A DNA stretch of 63,414 bases from Bacteroidaceae bacterium. Its GTDB lineage: Bacteria; Bacteroidota; Bacteroidia; Bacteroidales; Bacteroidaceae. The position numbers and the translations under genes were made by a program. The notes below the pieces were generated by a model that was not told the DNA's origin, did not search any database, and saw only the letters and a list, made by a program, of their open reading frames with translations. Each line of letters begins with the position of its first letter. Within the stretch, counting starts at the first letter, position 1. This document shows positions 31,323 to 40,510 of this stretch, piece after piece. The DNA lies in contig JAEEGS010000004.1 in NCBI GenBank assembly GCA_016280445.1, forward strand, positions 1 to 63,414, written 5' to 3'.

Positions 31323-34300
31323 TTATGGGGTGACGGTCTCCATTGTCCAGGTGGCGATGTTGCTGTTCTTGGTAGGATCCTGTCCTGGTATGATGATGTC
31401 GCCTTTCGCAGCGCTTGTCTTATTTGCATCGATACCAGCGTAGCGACCAGCGTGTGCTCGGCAGTAGAGGCGGCCCTGGTCATCGAGAGCAAATCGTGAT
31501 CTTTGGATGTCCACATCATCAGAGATATAATAGTTCCAGAGGTCATTGCCGTCGCCGATGCGGAGGTACTTGCCTTCCTTCAGATTGTAGAGCAGGAAGT
31601 AGCCTGACTCAGAGGATGGTACTTTCTCCCAGTACTGACGGATGAGGTAGTTCCAAGGAGAATTGTCAGGATATTTGCTGTTGTCGCTCCAGTCGATGTC
31701 TTTTTCAGCCAGCCTGAGATTTCCATTCATCCAAGATGCTGCACTCCATCCCAGAGTTAAGCGCACATACTCGGCTTCTGTCACGGTGAAGGTGTAACTG
31801 ATCTCCTGTGACTCGTAGTTGACATCGCCCGAGTAGGAGACAGTCAGGCGGATGGTGCCAGTCTTGTTCACGTTGCTGATGGAGATGGTGTTGTTGGCGT
31901 TGTTGAAGGTGTAGTTAGCTTCGGTTCCGCCGTTGTTCCAGCCCTTCACCTTGATGGTTCCGGTGGCTCCGTTGGTGAGTCCGACAACGAACTGGGCACC
32001 GTAGTGCGTCTTGATGGTAGCCGTGCGGTCGGTCGTGGTTCCGCTCCAGCCGTCGATGCCGTAGTAGTGGCCGTATGGCTTCACGATCTGTCCCCAGCTG
32101 GTGTAGAGTGCGCCGCTCTGCTTGTTGTAGGTAGGATTTGGAATCTCTGTCTGTGTAGCGGTCAACCACTTGAGTTCGCTCACGGTGTTGATGTATGGAT
32201 ACTTGTACCAGTCGCCGTCCTGTGTGTGATTGCCCACCCAGTTGTGGAACTTGGTGTATGCACCCACGCCCTGACCGTCGTCGATGGTCTTCAGCTCCTG
32301 TGGCCATGCCCACACGTAGGTGTATTCGCCGCTGGTGTAGGTGTATGGGATACAAACCATCATAGGTGCTTCGCCCAGTCCTGGTGCAGCAATGATGCTG
32401 GCAGGGCCGAATGCAGAGTTGGTCGAATAGATCTTACCGGTCAATGGTTCTGCGTATTTAGGCAGCACGAAGATGCCGAAGCCACCCATGTTGACCTGAT
32501 TGCCGTTCTTGTTGTACTGGCTTGCGGTGCTGAAGTCTTCGGAGGTGTAGTGTGCCAGGGTCCAGTCCTTGCCCACAGGGATGGTGACGGACTGTCCGGC
32601 AGAGCCGCGTGAAACTCCCACGTTGATGGGTCCGTAGTCACCACTTTTTTGTGGTTCCTTGCCGAAGAGTTGGTGAATCTCACCGAGGCAGATTTCGCTG
32701 GCGTTGGTGGTTGGGTCTTCAAAGAAGATGTAAGATGCCAGTGTACCACCGGCTGCGAGCGGTGTGATGGTGGCAAACTCCTTACCGCTGACGTGCTCAA
32801 CCTTCAGCACGATGTCGTTGTAGTCGGTGTCGAACGAGCCGCCGAGGTCCTCGCATGCCAGAATCCAAGTGGCAGCCTCTTGTGGGTCTTCGTTGATGAT
32901 GGTTGGGGTGCAACCGTCGAAGGCGAGCACGAGGTCGTTGAGGTCGAAGTCACTCTCGTTGTAGGTGTTTGGCCAGTCCTCAAAGCCGAGGAACATCTGG
33001 TCGCCCACGTGGAAAGTGGAAGCGTAGCATGGGTTCACGCCCTGCTGGAGCTGTACGGAGCCAGACTGGTTCAGACCGTCATCGCTCACGGCGTAACCGC
33101 AGACGTTGGGGTTGTTGTTCAGTTCGCTCTCCGAGTAGTATGTCAGGTTAGACTGTGCGGTTTCGCTTCTGAGGTACATGCCGAAGCGTGTGCCCTCTGG
33201 GATGTCCACCACGATGCCTTGTCCGCGCACCACATTGCCGAAGGAACCTCTTCCGTCGGTGGATGCCCAAGTGCCGCGCTTTACCACACGGAGGTTCTTG
33301 AAGGCGAGCCAGTCGCCTGTCACATTGTTCAGGTTGAAGTTCAGCTTGAGCTGACCGTCAGTCTCCACGGTGCACTCCACATAGAGGTTGTTGTAGTACA
33401 CCTCGGCGCTCGTTTTGGTCACTTGGCCCTCTCCGTTATATTCGTAGTAGGTGGCCTTGTTGCCATCGGTACAGAAGTCGAGGGTGGCGTCGTTGGCTGA
33501 GAAGGTCACACCCGTTGGGCTGGCGGTTCTGCTTTCGTTGAAGAGGCGCACGTCGATATACACGGCGTATGAGCCAGGCTCCAGACCGCTGATGGTCTTG
33601 CTGATGTTGCCGTTGAGCAGGTTGTTACCCGTGCCGCGCCAGTATTCGATGAATGGCTTCACCATGCCCGAAGGATCCGCCTCGGTTGACCATGTGTTTC
33701 TGTGGAAGTTGCCGCCGTCGGCACCGTTGTCGATGGTCCAGCCGTTGAACTCAGCCTCTTCGCTCACCACGGTCTGAGCTGACTCGCTGGTGATGTTCTC
33801 GTACATGAGGTCACTACCCTCCTTGATGGTGTAGATGTCCACTTCCTGACGCACACCCTGTGCATCCAGATAATAAACGCCCAGTGTATTGAAAGCAGAA
33901 GTCTGCCAGTATTGAGGGTAGATGACGAACTTACCGGTTGACACGTAGCTGAAGTCGTGTGCCACCTTGTTCAGATTGGTGTAGTTGTCGCGGTGTCCGA
34001 TTTCAGGCACAATCTGCTTCATGGCGGTGATGTCGGTCGCGGTGGCATACTTGTACTGAGGATAGTCCACGTTGTTGATGTTCTCGCCATTCGGATCGGT
34101 GATTTTGTGTACCTTCACGAAGCCCGTGGTGTTCTCATACACTGTACGGCTGCCCGCAAAGTTGGCAGAACCGCCTGGCTGAGTCTGGATGGCGATGCGG
34201 CCATCAGTCACCATCAGCACCTCGGTGCCTTCGGGCATGTCGAACTCGAGCTTCTGCTCGCCGCTCACGTAAGGATAGTCACCCACGATGGAGAAATGTC

Positions 34301-34535
34301 CCTTGACTGCGGCATAAATCTTCACTTCCGAAGAGTGTCCTGTGGTCACAGTCACCGAAGACCTTTCCGCCAGGTTCCAGTCCTGTTCAGCGTCGATGTC
34401 GCCATAAAGGTTTGTGAATTGCTTGATGTACTCCAGCTTTTTCTCTGTGAAGCCATTGTCATAGTCACTACATGCGGCCAGTGTCATCAAGGCTACCACT
34501 GGCACGAGGAACGAGTAAAAGTGCTTCCGTTTCAT
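31323..34535 (-). CDS. LruC-domain lipoprotein (large)
   Basis: The start at 34535 gives MKRKHFYSFLVPVVALMTLA and a lipobox at Cys22 (TLAACS). The 1070-residue product contains the LruC-type region with two acidic patches (YNESDFDLNDLVLAFDG and ACEDLGGSFDTDYNDIVLKV), which look like calcium-binding Asp clusters. N-terminal residues 25-110 (YIKQFTNLYGDIDAEQDWNL) are shared with the smaller lipoprotein at 42381-44006 in style. An unrelated insert at about 260-400 resembles a carbohydrate-binding beta-sandwich (FHRNTWSTEADPSGM, then GLEPGSYAVYIDVRLF). The C-terminus includes a Big-like domain and a region ending near WTMETVTP. It is likely a surface lipoprotein of unknown ligand. Confidence 0.88.
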   Translation of the reverse strand: MKRKHFYSFLVPVVALMTLAACSDYDNGFTEKKLEYIKQFTNLYGDIDAEQDWNLAERSSVTVTTGHSSEVKIYAAVKGHFSIVGDYPYVSGEQKLEFDMPEGTEVLMVTDGRIAIQTQPGGSANFAGSRTVYENTTGFVKVHKITDPNGENINNVDYPQYKYATATDITAMKQIVPEIGHRDNYTNLNKVAHDFSYVSTGKFVIYPQYWQTSAFNTLGVYYLDAQGVRQEVDIYTIKEGSDLMYENITSESAQTVVSEEAEFNGWTIDNGADGGNFHRNTWSTEADPSGMVKPFIEYWRGTGNNLLNGNISKTISGLEPGSYAVYIDVRLFNESRTASPTGVTFSANDATLDFCTDGNKATYYEYNGEGQVTKTSAEVYYNNLYVECTVETDGQLKLNFNLNNVTGDWLAFKNLRVVKRGTWASTDGRGSFGNVVRGQGIVVDIPEGTRFGMYLRSETAQSNLTYYSESELNNNPNVCGYAVSDDGLNQSGSVQLQQGVNPCYASTFHVGDQMFLGFEDWPNTYNESDFDLNDLVLAFDGCTPTIINEDPQEAATWILACEDLGGSFDTDYNDIVLKVEHVSGKEFATITPLAAGGTLASYIFFEDPTTNASEICLGEIHQLFGKEPQKSGDYGPINVGVSRGSAGQSVTIPVGKDWTLAHYTSEDFSTASQYNKNGNQVNMGGFGIFVLPKYAEPLTGKIYSTNSAFGPASIIAAPGLGEAPMMVCIPYTYTSGEYTYVWAWPQELKTIDDGQGVGAYTKFHNWVGNHTQDGDWYKYPYINTVSELKWLTATQTEIPNPTYNKQSGALYTSWGQIVKPYGHYYGIDGWSGTTTDRTATIKTHYGAQFVVGLTNGATGTIKVKGWNNGGTEANYTFNNANNTISISNVNKTGTIRLTVSYSGDVNYESQEISYTFTVTEAEYVRLTLGWSAASWMNGNLRLAEKDIDWSDNSKYPDNSPWNYLIRQYWEKVPSSESGYFLLYNLKEGKYLRIGDGNDLWNYYISDDVDIQRSRFALDDQGRLYCRAHAGRYAGIDANKTSAAKGDIIIPGQDPTKNSNIATWTMETVTP

Positions 34536-34627
34536 ACGCGTATGCATTTATCTTTGTATTGTTTTCAATCACATCTTGTGCGTGGCCCGCACGGCTTCGC
34601 ACAACGAAAATAGTTCATTTAGTGGTG

Positions 34628-34635
34628 CAAAGATA
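34628..34635 (-). promoter_or_regulatory. Probable -7 box of the LruC lipoprotein gene
   Basis: Minus-strand TATCTTTG at 34628-34635 in AT-rich DNA, 93 bp before the start at 34535. The matching -33 element is weak (TTG only 16 bp upstream). Confidence 0.5.
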
Positions 34636-34705
34636 ATATATTTCTGTATTTCAATTGATAAAAAAAGCAAAAAAAATGCACTTTGACCCTGAAAATAGGG
34701 CTGAA

Positions 34706-34793
34706 AAGGCAACGACGCTGCCAGTCAATTGACACTTCCGTTCCCAATTAATAGGCACTGAGGAAATGAATGAATTGGGAACGGGCTTGCCAT
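34706..34793. repeat. Intergenic hairpin repeat family C
   Basis: GGCAACGACGCTGCCAGTCAATTGACACTTCC, in two parts, then CCGTTCCCAATTAAT paired with ATGAATTGGGAACGG and GGCTTGCCAT. Same elements as at 14629-14720 and 26886-26975. Confidence 0.75.
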
Positions 34794-34825
34794 TTCACCC
34801 CTCCCCTGCTCCCCTCTTCAGAGCA

Positions 34826-35059
34826 TCAAGGCTCGCCGAGATAGCGCACAATCAGTGCCACCTGCCGGGGCGAAAAGCGCCTCGCCGTCTTGCGGTAGCC
34901 CGTCCGTCGCAGAGCCGCCATCAGCAGCGGGTTGCAGGCCATCCAGCGCGCCAGCCTGTTCACGGCCGAGTGTGGTGTGAGGTCGGGCGCATACAGCATC
35001 GCCAGTTCCGTTTTTGTCATGCTCGTGATTTCCATCTCATAGTCTTCTCTGTAGTTCAT
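34826..35059 (-). CDS. DUF4248 family protein
   Basis: The 77-residue protein matches DUF4248, a small Bacteroidales family: SMTKTELAMLYAPDLTPHSA, then NRLARWMACNPLLMAALRRT, and TARRFSPRQVALIVRYLGEP at the end. The usual length is 70-80 residues. Members often occur beside HU-like, smalltalk and amidase genes. In this window those lie 5.5 kb away (40511-42038), while DUF4248 sits divergent to an S24 regulator, 158 bp apart. The two divergent genes probably share the control region 35060-35217. The charged, helical form suggests a DNA-binding role, but that is not shown. Confidence 0.9.
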   Translation of the reverse strand: MNYREDYEMEITSMTKTELAMLYAPDLTPHSAVNRLARWMACNPLLMAALRRTGYRKTARRFSPRQVALIVRYLGEP

Positions 35060-35217
35060 GGTCTTCTTCCTCCTCTTTTTCGTTTGAAACGCACATTTTT
35101 TATTCTCAAAATTTGTTTAATTAGTTGATTTATCATAACTTTGCATCCGATTATTTTCAAATGCGACGCAAAGTTAAGTGTTTCATCTGAGACAAACAAA
35201 TAAAAAAGGAGAAAAAT

Positions 35218-35907
35218 ATGAATGATAAAGAAAAATTAGTGGCGCTGGTGAAGAAGTTCGCTGGCGGGAACCAACAGGCATTTGCCGAACAGATAGGCGT
35301 GCCGCGCTCCAGCGTGGCCACGTGGCTGCACCGGGGCTCCATCACTGCCGGCGGACGCGAAGCCATTCTCGACACCTTTCCCCAGGTGAGCCGCGAGTGG
35401 CTGATGAGCGGCTCCACCACCGCGCCCCAGCGCAAGAGCCTGCGCACCACCGACCCGCTCTCCATGCTGGCCGAGCCAGCCAACACCATCCGCTTCACGC
35501 GCCGCGACCTCATCCCCTTCTTCGAGAACAGCCGCGCCTCCTGCGGCCTCGTCGAGCAGTTCGACAACCCCAGTTACGAGACCGAGTACCTCCATGTGCC
35601 CGGACTCCGCGCCCGTGCCGCCATCCCTGCCGAGGGCATCTCGATGGAGCCCTCCATCCACGATGGCGACATCTGCCTCGTGGGCGAGGAGGTGTCGTTG
35701 GCCGACATCAGTCCTCGACGCATCTATCTGATTGTCACCACCGAGGGGCACTGCATGTTCAAACGCATTTATGATGAAGGACGGCAGACGGAGAACATCC
35801 TCGCCTTGAGTGAGAACCCGGATTACACGCCACATGCACAGGCGATTCCAAAAGCGAACATCCTGCACTTGTATCCTTTGACACATGTGGTGCATGGAGT
35901 GGAGTGA
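35218..35907 (+). CDS. S24/LexA-like transcriptional regulator with helix-turn-helix
   Basis: The 229-residue protein has a helix-turn-helix of phage-repressor type at about residues 18-60 (NQQAFAEQIGVPRSSVATWL). From about 125 it has an S24 peptidase domain. Ser142 in GISMEPSIHDGDICLV is the expected nucleophile and Lys182 (HCMFKRIYDE) its general base. Such proteins cut themselves when RecA filaments form and so release target genes. An Ala-Gly or similar cleavage site is not obvious; RARAAIPAEG just before the domain (about 131-140) is a candidate. It lies divergent from DUF4248 and ends before a bidirectional terminator. It likely controls its own promoter region. Confidence 0.88.
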   Translation: MNDKEKLVALVKKFAGGNQQAFAEQIGVPRSSVATWLHRGSITAGGREAILDTFPQVSREWLMSGSTTAPQRKSLRTTDPLSMLAEPANTIRFTRRDLIPFFENSRASCGLVEQFDNPSYETEYLHVPGLRARAAIPAEGISMEPSIHDGDICLVGEEVSLADISPRRIYLIVTTEGHCMFKRIYDEGRQTENILALSENPDYTPHAQAIPKANILHLYPLTHVVHGVE

Positions 35908-35924
35908 AGGGGCGATGTTCAAAA

Positions 35925-35962
35925 AATAAAGGCGGTACGTTTCTGCGTACCGCCTTTATTTA
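35925..35962. terminator. Bidirectional terminator between the S24 and DUF4859 genes
   Basis: AAATAAAGGCGGTACG pairs perfectly with CGTACCGCCTTTATTT around TTTCTG. A- and T-runs on both sides fit use by the converging genes ending at 35907 (+) and 35981 (-). Confidence 0.88.
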
Positions 35963-35980
35963 ACGTGATTTCCGTATCAT

Positions 35981-38476
35981 TTACTTAGCATAGTAAGTCT
36001 TGCCGTCCTGGATGTAGAAGCCCTTGTAGGCAGCGTCCACCTTCTGGCCAGCCACGTTGTAGCGTGCGCCCTTCTTGGCAGTTGCCTTCACGTTGTCGAT
36101 GCCAACGAGAGCACCTTGAGCCACGATGGTGATGGTGTAGGTCACGCGCTTCAGGCCGTCGTCAGTCTCGAGGTCGAAAGCGAGGTTGACAACACCCACG
36201 TCTTCGCTACCTTCTGCGAACACACCCTCCTCGTCAGGATCCTGTGCCTCATAATTCAGTGTCCAATCCACATTGTCCACATCCACATAGGCTGTACCCT
36301 TTGGATAGATGCCGCCATCTGGCTCGCCAGTGACCTCGTTGCCGTTGAAGTAGAAGTAGCCGGAGGTGGCGCTGAGTGGCACGTAGTCACCTGAGCCGTT
36401 GGCAATCATGATGGAAGCGGAACCCACCTCTGCCTCGTCGATGCCGAATGCCTCGGCGATAGCAGCTGTGTTGATTGGATACATATCGCTTGGGCTTACC
36501 TCGAAGGTTTCAGACAGGTTGGCCACCTCGTTGGCGTTGGCGTTGGGGTCGATCTCCTCCACGAACTTCATGGTGTAGTTGTACTGTACGTACTTGCCGG
36601 TCGACTCGTTCACGAAGTAGATGTGGCAGAGGTACTGGTCGCCCACGTTGTTGCCTGTACGCTGATAGCCCTTGATGTTGCCATCGTCCCAGAAGAGGAG
36701 ACCAAAGGTCCAGTTGCTGTTCTCAGCATATGCTGTGCTGGAGGTGATGCCGTTGTGAGGTTCTTTCCAGAACCAGAACGAGTTGATGGTTGTACGGCCG
36801 CTTTCATTCTCCTTGGTCAGGGTTGACTCCTTGGTCCACTGGAAGGTGCCTTCACCACCCTCTTCGGCAGGTGCGATGTACTTGTCGGTGTAGATGACAG
36901 GTGTGCCGCCAATCTGTTCCTTGATGCCTTCGAGGTCGTAAGTGGCGATGTCGCCAGAGCTAGCCCAGTCGCCAGTGGCAGGAATCATCTGGAGCACGAA
37001 ACTCTTGGTCTCCACCAGGTCAGTCTCTTCCACCTGCTCTTCCTTCTTGATGTTGAACTTCACGTGTATCTTATAATACTTGCCATCGCCCACGAAGTAA
37101 ACAGAACCCTCGCACACCTCGTCGCCCGAGCCCGTGAAGAGACCTGGCATGTGGCCAATGTTGAGATAACTGTAATCGCTGGGGGCTTCAATGTAGAATG
37201 CACCGCCGTTGTAAGCATGCACGAAACCGTCCTGAGTGAGCCAGAAACCGGGTGCATTAGCAGTGTAATTGTCGGAGAAGTTTCCACTCTCGTCGAGGCC
37301 GTAGAGATGAAGTTCCTCCACAGAAGTCAGGTCGAGAGCAGTCAAGATGCTTTCCACGTCAAGGGTTTTATTAGTGGCGCCATAGCCTTCGTCGGCACTG
37401 CGCTCGAACTCGAAGTTCGTTTCGCCCATCTGTGTCATCTCGTCAGGAGAAGTGATGACAGGGGCTTCCACCGACACGTTCACGCGAATCTTTGCCGCAT
37501 AGTTCTGATACACAGCATAGAGGTCGAAGGAACGCACCTTGTCGTTGTTGGCATCCACTTTGTTGGTGAGGTCGACTGTGAAGGAGAAGACAGCCTCGTC
37601 GGAGAGATAAGGATCCTTCACTGTGAATGCGTCGAAGGAGATGGAACCCAAAGACTGGTCCGTAGAGAAGTTCGGCACATAGCAGAGTTTGTTCACAGCG
37701 TCGTAGCTGAGTGGCAGTGCACCGAGCGTGGAGAGTTGCACGAGTTTACCCGTCGGATAGCCATCCTCGTCGCTCGCCTTCTCCACACCAATCATCTTGT
37801 CCACAACAGGCTGAATGTCGGCCAACTTGAGACCCTGTTCTGTCAGCAGTCCAGTGAAAGCGGAGAGGTCTATTTCCACGTCACCCATCTTGCCGTTGGT
37901 CACGCTTACATTCTTCACATCGGTGTAAGCAACGGTGAGACCGCTGATTTCCTCGGTGAAAGGAACCGAGATGAAAGGCTCGACGTTGAGTTTCACGTCG
38001 AAAGTGAGCGACTTATCGGGGTTGGCCAGAATCAGTTGGCAAGTCAGTTCGACAGGATCAGTGGTGTTCACGAAGAAACCGGGCATCTGACCCATGTAAA
38101 CGCGCACCATGGTGCTGTCCTCGTTCATGCGGAGGGCTGCATACCAACTGGAGCCTTCAGCGCCGTAAGCCTGTGACACGGCATCGTTGTTCATCCAGAA
38201 CTCGTTGAAGCCGCCCGTGTAGGTGTTGGTCTTGCCGTCGGTGGTCTTCAGATAGACGTTGCCGCCCTGGTCATTGTTGAAGATGAGGGCTTTCAGGTCA
38301 TCCACGTCTTCGTATCCCATTGCAGTGGCAATGTCGCCAGCAGAGAAGAGCACTTCGCCGCTGTACCAGCCACTCTTTTCAGGATAAACAGTCACTTCAG
38401 CCGTGTACTGAGCCCTGACAGTGGTGCTCACCAGCATGAGGGTGAGAGCCAAGAGAGAGAAGTAAAGTTTTCTCAT
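35981..38476 (-). CDS. Secreted DUF4859-repeat protein with C-terminal sorting-like tail
   Basis: The 831-residue product has a signal peptide (MRKLYFSLLALTLMLVSTTV, cut near RAQYTA). It consists of several DUF4859-like units, recognisable by GGFNEFWMNNDAVSQAYG, GQMPGFFVNTTDPVELT and, later, NAPGFWLTQDGFVHAYNGGA and GHMPGLFTGSGDEVCEG. Two further units include SFWFWKEPHNG and the NGNEVTGEPDGGIYPKG part. The last 30 residues (RYNVAGQKVDAAYKGFYIQ, DGKTYYAK) match the tail of the 22415-25342 product almost base for base. This tail probably directs export or cell-surface attachment. The giant protein at 49431 carries related units, so these may bind the same class of ligand. Ligand unknown. Confidence 0.86.
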   Translation of the reverse strand: MRKLYFSLLALTLMLVSTTVRAQYTAEVTVYPEKSGWYSGEVLFSAGDIATAMGYEDVDDLKALIFNNDQGGNVYLKTTDGKTNTYTGGFNEFWMNNDAVSQAYGAEGSSWYAALRMNEDSTMVRVYMGQMPGFFVNTTDPVELTCQLILANPDKSLTFDVKLNVEPFISVPFTEEISGLTVAYTDVKNVSVTNGKMGDVEIDLSAFTGLLTEQGLKLADIQPVVDKMIGVEKASDEDGYPTGKLVQLSTLGALPLSYDAVNKLCYVPNFSTDQSLGSISFDAFTVKDPYLSDEAVFSFTVDLTNKVDANNDKVRSFDLYAVYQNYAAKIRVNVSVEAPVITSPDEMTQMGETNFEFERSADEGYGATNKTLDVESILTALDLTSVEELHLYGLDESGNFSDNYTANAPGFWLTQDGFVHAYNGGAFYIEAPSDYSYLNIGHMPGLFTGSGDEVCEGSVYFVGDGKYYKIHVKFNIKKEEQVEETDLVETKSFVLQMIPATGDWASSGDIATYDLEGIKEQIGGTPVIYTDKYIAPAEEGGEGTFQWTKESTLTKENESGRTTINSFWFWKEPHNGITSSTAYAENSNWTFGLLFWDDGNIKGYQRTGNNVGDQYLCHIYFVNESTGKYVQYNYTMKFVEEIDPNANANEVANLSETFEVSPSDMYPINTAAIAEAFGIDEAEVGSASIMIANGSGDYVPLSATSGYFYFNGNEVTGEPDGGIYPKGTAYVDVDNVDWTLNYEAQDPDEEGVFAEGSEDVGVVNLAFDLETDDGLKRVTYTITIVAQGALVGIDNVKATAKKGARYNVAGQKVDAAYKGFYIQDGKTYYAK

Positions 38477-38749
38477 AATGAAATAATAGCTAAAATTTTT
38501 AAGTTAATAAATAGGTTGATTGTTTGTTGTCCTTTTTCAGGTTCCGATGGCAAAGTAACGGCTTTCCTCCCGTTTCTCCAAACTTTTCAGGGATGTTTTT
38601 CAGTGCATGGACGCTTTTCTTGTCTTTTTGGACGATTTTTACATCTGTCGCATGCCACGTCCAGTGCTCTCGGAGGGAGAGGAAAGGAAGATTTTTCCAC
38701 TTTCACACCGAAAAAGCGAAGGAAAAAGTAAAAAAATTGTCCGTAAGTG

Positions 38750-38779
38750 TTGGAGATTCAGAGAAAAGTGATACCTTTG
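38750..38779 (+). promoter_or_regulatory. Orphan Bacteroidales promoter
   Basis: TTG (38750-38752), 19 bp, TACCTTTG (38772-38779). No gene follows on the plus strand, only a short stretch that ends in a terminator-like hairpin. Confidence 0.7.
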
Positions 38780-38786
38780 CATCGCT

Positions 38787-38915
38787 GATGATGGGATGAT
38801 GTCCCTTTCAAGGAACAATATCACATAGTCGGCACTAAGTAAGTTTTTCATTAATATAGCTAATCTAACAAATCTGGGAAGCGCCACTGCGTGATGCAGC
38901 GGCGCTTTCATTTTG
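38787..38915 (+). ncRNA. Candidate small RNA of about 130 nt
   Basis: A good promoter (38750-38779) is followed by about 95 bp with no real coding frame (only a nine-codon ATG frame) and then the stem AAGCGCCACTGC / GCAGCGGCGCTT (38879-38907) with TTTCATTTT after it. GGGATGATGTCCC near the 5' end can form a second small hairpin. I do not recognise a known RNA family. It is an inference from promoter and terminator only. Confidence 0.45.
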
Positions 38916-38924
38916 TGGTGGCTC

Positions 38925-38965
38925 TCAACACCTTTCGGTGTCTCGACAAACAATAATGACCAATC
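38925..38965. repeat. Intergenic repeat family D
   Basis: GGCTCTCAACACC, two to three bases, GGTGTCTCGAC, then AAACAATAAT. The same element recurs at 55453-55490 and 61907-61945. The core CAACACC...GGTG is a small hairpin. The remaining gap 38477-39060 contains AT-rich DNA and no gene. Confidence 0.7.
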
Positions 38966-39060
38966 ATAAAAAAATTATCGGATAAAATTATCGTCAATTA
39001 TTGGTAATTATCGTTTTTCCCAGCCTCCGAAGGAGGCGCAGGAGCTGTAACACTGAAGAT

Positions 39061-39648
39061 TTAGTGAAAATCCCCCCTGATCACCTGTTCGATGACTTGC
39101 GGGAAGTGTGCCATCTCCAGCACATGCACCTTGTCAGCGATATCCTCAGGTGTGTCCGTCGGCAGCAACGGCGTGGAGAACTGCGCGATGTGCTCTCCCT
39201 CGTCCAGTTCCTGGTTGACGAAATGGATGGTGATGCCCGACTCCAGTTCGCCAGCCGCCTTCACCGCCTCGTGCACATGATGCCCCCACATGCCCTTGCC
39301 GCCAAACTTGGGCAGCAGTGCCGGGTGGATGTTGATGATGCGGCGCGGGAAACGCTCGATGAGATACAGCGGCACCTTGGGCAAGAAGCCAGCCAGGATG
39401 ATGTAGTCGCAGCCTTCCACCGTGCTGAGCACCAGCGAAGGGTCGTCGTTGAGTTGCTGGCGTGTGATGACTGTGGTGGGCACACCCAGACGCTCGGCAC
39501 GCACCAGCGCATAGGCATCGGCACGGCTGCTCACCACGATGGGTATCTCCACCTCGTCCTTGTCAGCAAAATAACGGATAATGTTCTCGCAGTTGGTGCC
39601 GCCGCCCGTCACGAACAACGCCAACCGTATGGGTTTCTTTGTCGTCAT
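39061..39648 (-). CDS. purN: Phosphoribosylglycinamide formyltransferase
   Basis: The 195-residue protein is GAR transformylase, the third step of purine synthesis (transfer of a formyl group from 10-formyltetrahydrofolate). VTGGGTNCENII is the phosphate-binding loop, and IINIHPALLPKFGGKGMWG contains the catalytic Asn106 and His108, which sit at the same numbers as in E. coli PurN. SGITIHFVNQELDEG carries the catalytic Asp149 in the ELD motif. The length is normal. The gene stands alone on the minus strand with repeat elements on both sides. As a core metabolic gene it argues that this window is part of an essential replicon, not a dispensable plasmid. Confidence 0.96.
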   Translation of the reverse strand: MTTKKPIRLALFVTGGGTNCENIIRYFADKDEVEIPIVVSSRADAYALVRAERLGVPTTVITRQQLNDDPSLVLSTVEGCDYIILAGFLPKVPLYLIERFPRRIINIHPALLPKFGGKGMWGHHVHEAVKAAGELESGITIHFVNQELDEGEHIAQFSTPLLPTDTPEDIADKVHVLEMAHFPQVIEQVIRGDFH

Positions 39649-39692
39649 AGAATTTATTTTTTAGCATCGTCCCGTTGGTTCGAATTGAAGAA

Positions 39693-39760
39693 AAAATGAT
39701 TCCTCTGTTGGATTCGCTGAGCAAAAAATTCGTTTCATTCGCCCGAAGGATGATGTTTCT
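39693..39760. repeat. Partial copy of repeat family B
   Basis: AATTCGTTTCATTCGCCCG, then AAGGATGATGTTTC, is the left half of the family B element, without its right half. Confidence 0.6.
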
Positions 39761-39771
39761 TTTTTCTTGTC

Positions 39772-40239
39772 TCACCCCATATCAATGGGTTCCAGTTCCT
39801 CAAAGTCAATGTCCTCAATCTCCAGCATCTTGTTGGTAGCCTGCTCAGCCTCCGTCTTCGCCTTGCGGCGCAGGTAGAAGCGGTAGCGGTCCAGTTCGTC
39901 GGCAAACTCGTGGGTGGCCCACAGGAGGAGCGCCGCATCGTCCACCAGTCCGATGGCTGGCAAGAAGTCGGGCATGATGTCGGCAGGCGACACCACATAA
40001 ACCACCGAGCCGATGATGACCGTGAGGTTGAGCACATTGTAGTCCTTGTAGCGGCCCGTCACCACATCGCCGATGTAGTGGCAGATGAACAGGAACTCGT
40101 CCTTGACGGCCTTGAGTCCTTCCTTCGAGGCATACTTCTTTGCCCCCTCAAAGAGTTCCTTGAGTTTCTTGGGGTGGGTGGCGTAGTAGCGACCCGCAGC
40201 GGCCCAGCCGCCTTTCTTAAATGCTTTCGAGTAGTCCAT
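39772..40239 (-). CDS. YkvA-like (DUF1232) membrane protein
   Basis: The start at 40239 (MDYSKAFKKGGWAAAGRYYA) is chosen because the frame upstream is unlike protein, and a TACTTTTG -7 box lies about 35 bp before it. The 155-residue product has a basic N-terminal helix. The DUF1232 core is VIIGSVVYVVSPADIMPDFL followed by PAIGLVDDAALLLWATHEFA, in which the SP-DxxPD motif is the family mark. The C-terminus is charged with Glu/Asp. DUF1232 proteins are small membrane proteins of unknown role. It lies on the minus strand beside purN but with a 120-bp gap, so it is probably its own unit. Confidence 0.85.
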   Translation of the reverse strand: MDYSKAFKKGGWAAAGRYYATHPKKLKELFEGAKKYASKEGLKAVKDEFLFICHYIGDVVTGRYKDYNVLNLTVIIGSVVYVVSPADIMPDFLPAIGLVDDAALLLWATHEFADELDRYRFYLRRKAKTEAEQATNKMLEIEDIDFEELEPIDMG

Positions 40240-40510
40240 GTTTGTCTTTCTTCTGTTGGAATATGCAAAAGTACAGAAAAATCTCGAATTACCGACGAAT
40301 CCGAAGGTTTTTTTTCTCTTTCGGAGAAAGATACACATTATTAAATATATAAAAGGGGATTTTGCGGGAAAAGAAGAAGCATCCGAACGCACATGAACGC
40401 ACAAACAGACGTGGCGAATGTCGTAACTTTGCACCGTCGAAAGAAAAACGACACGATGGCGCCATCAACAACCAATCATTCTAACCACAACAAGAGAAAG
40501 GAGAACAACC

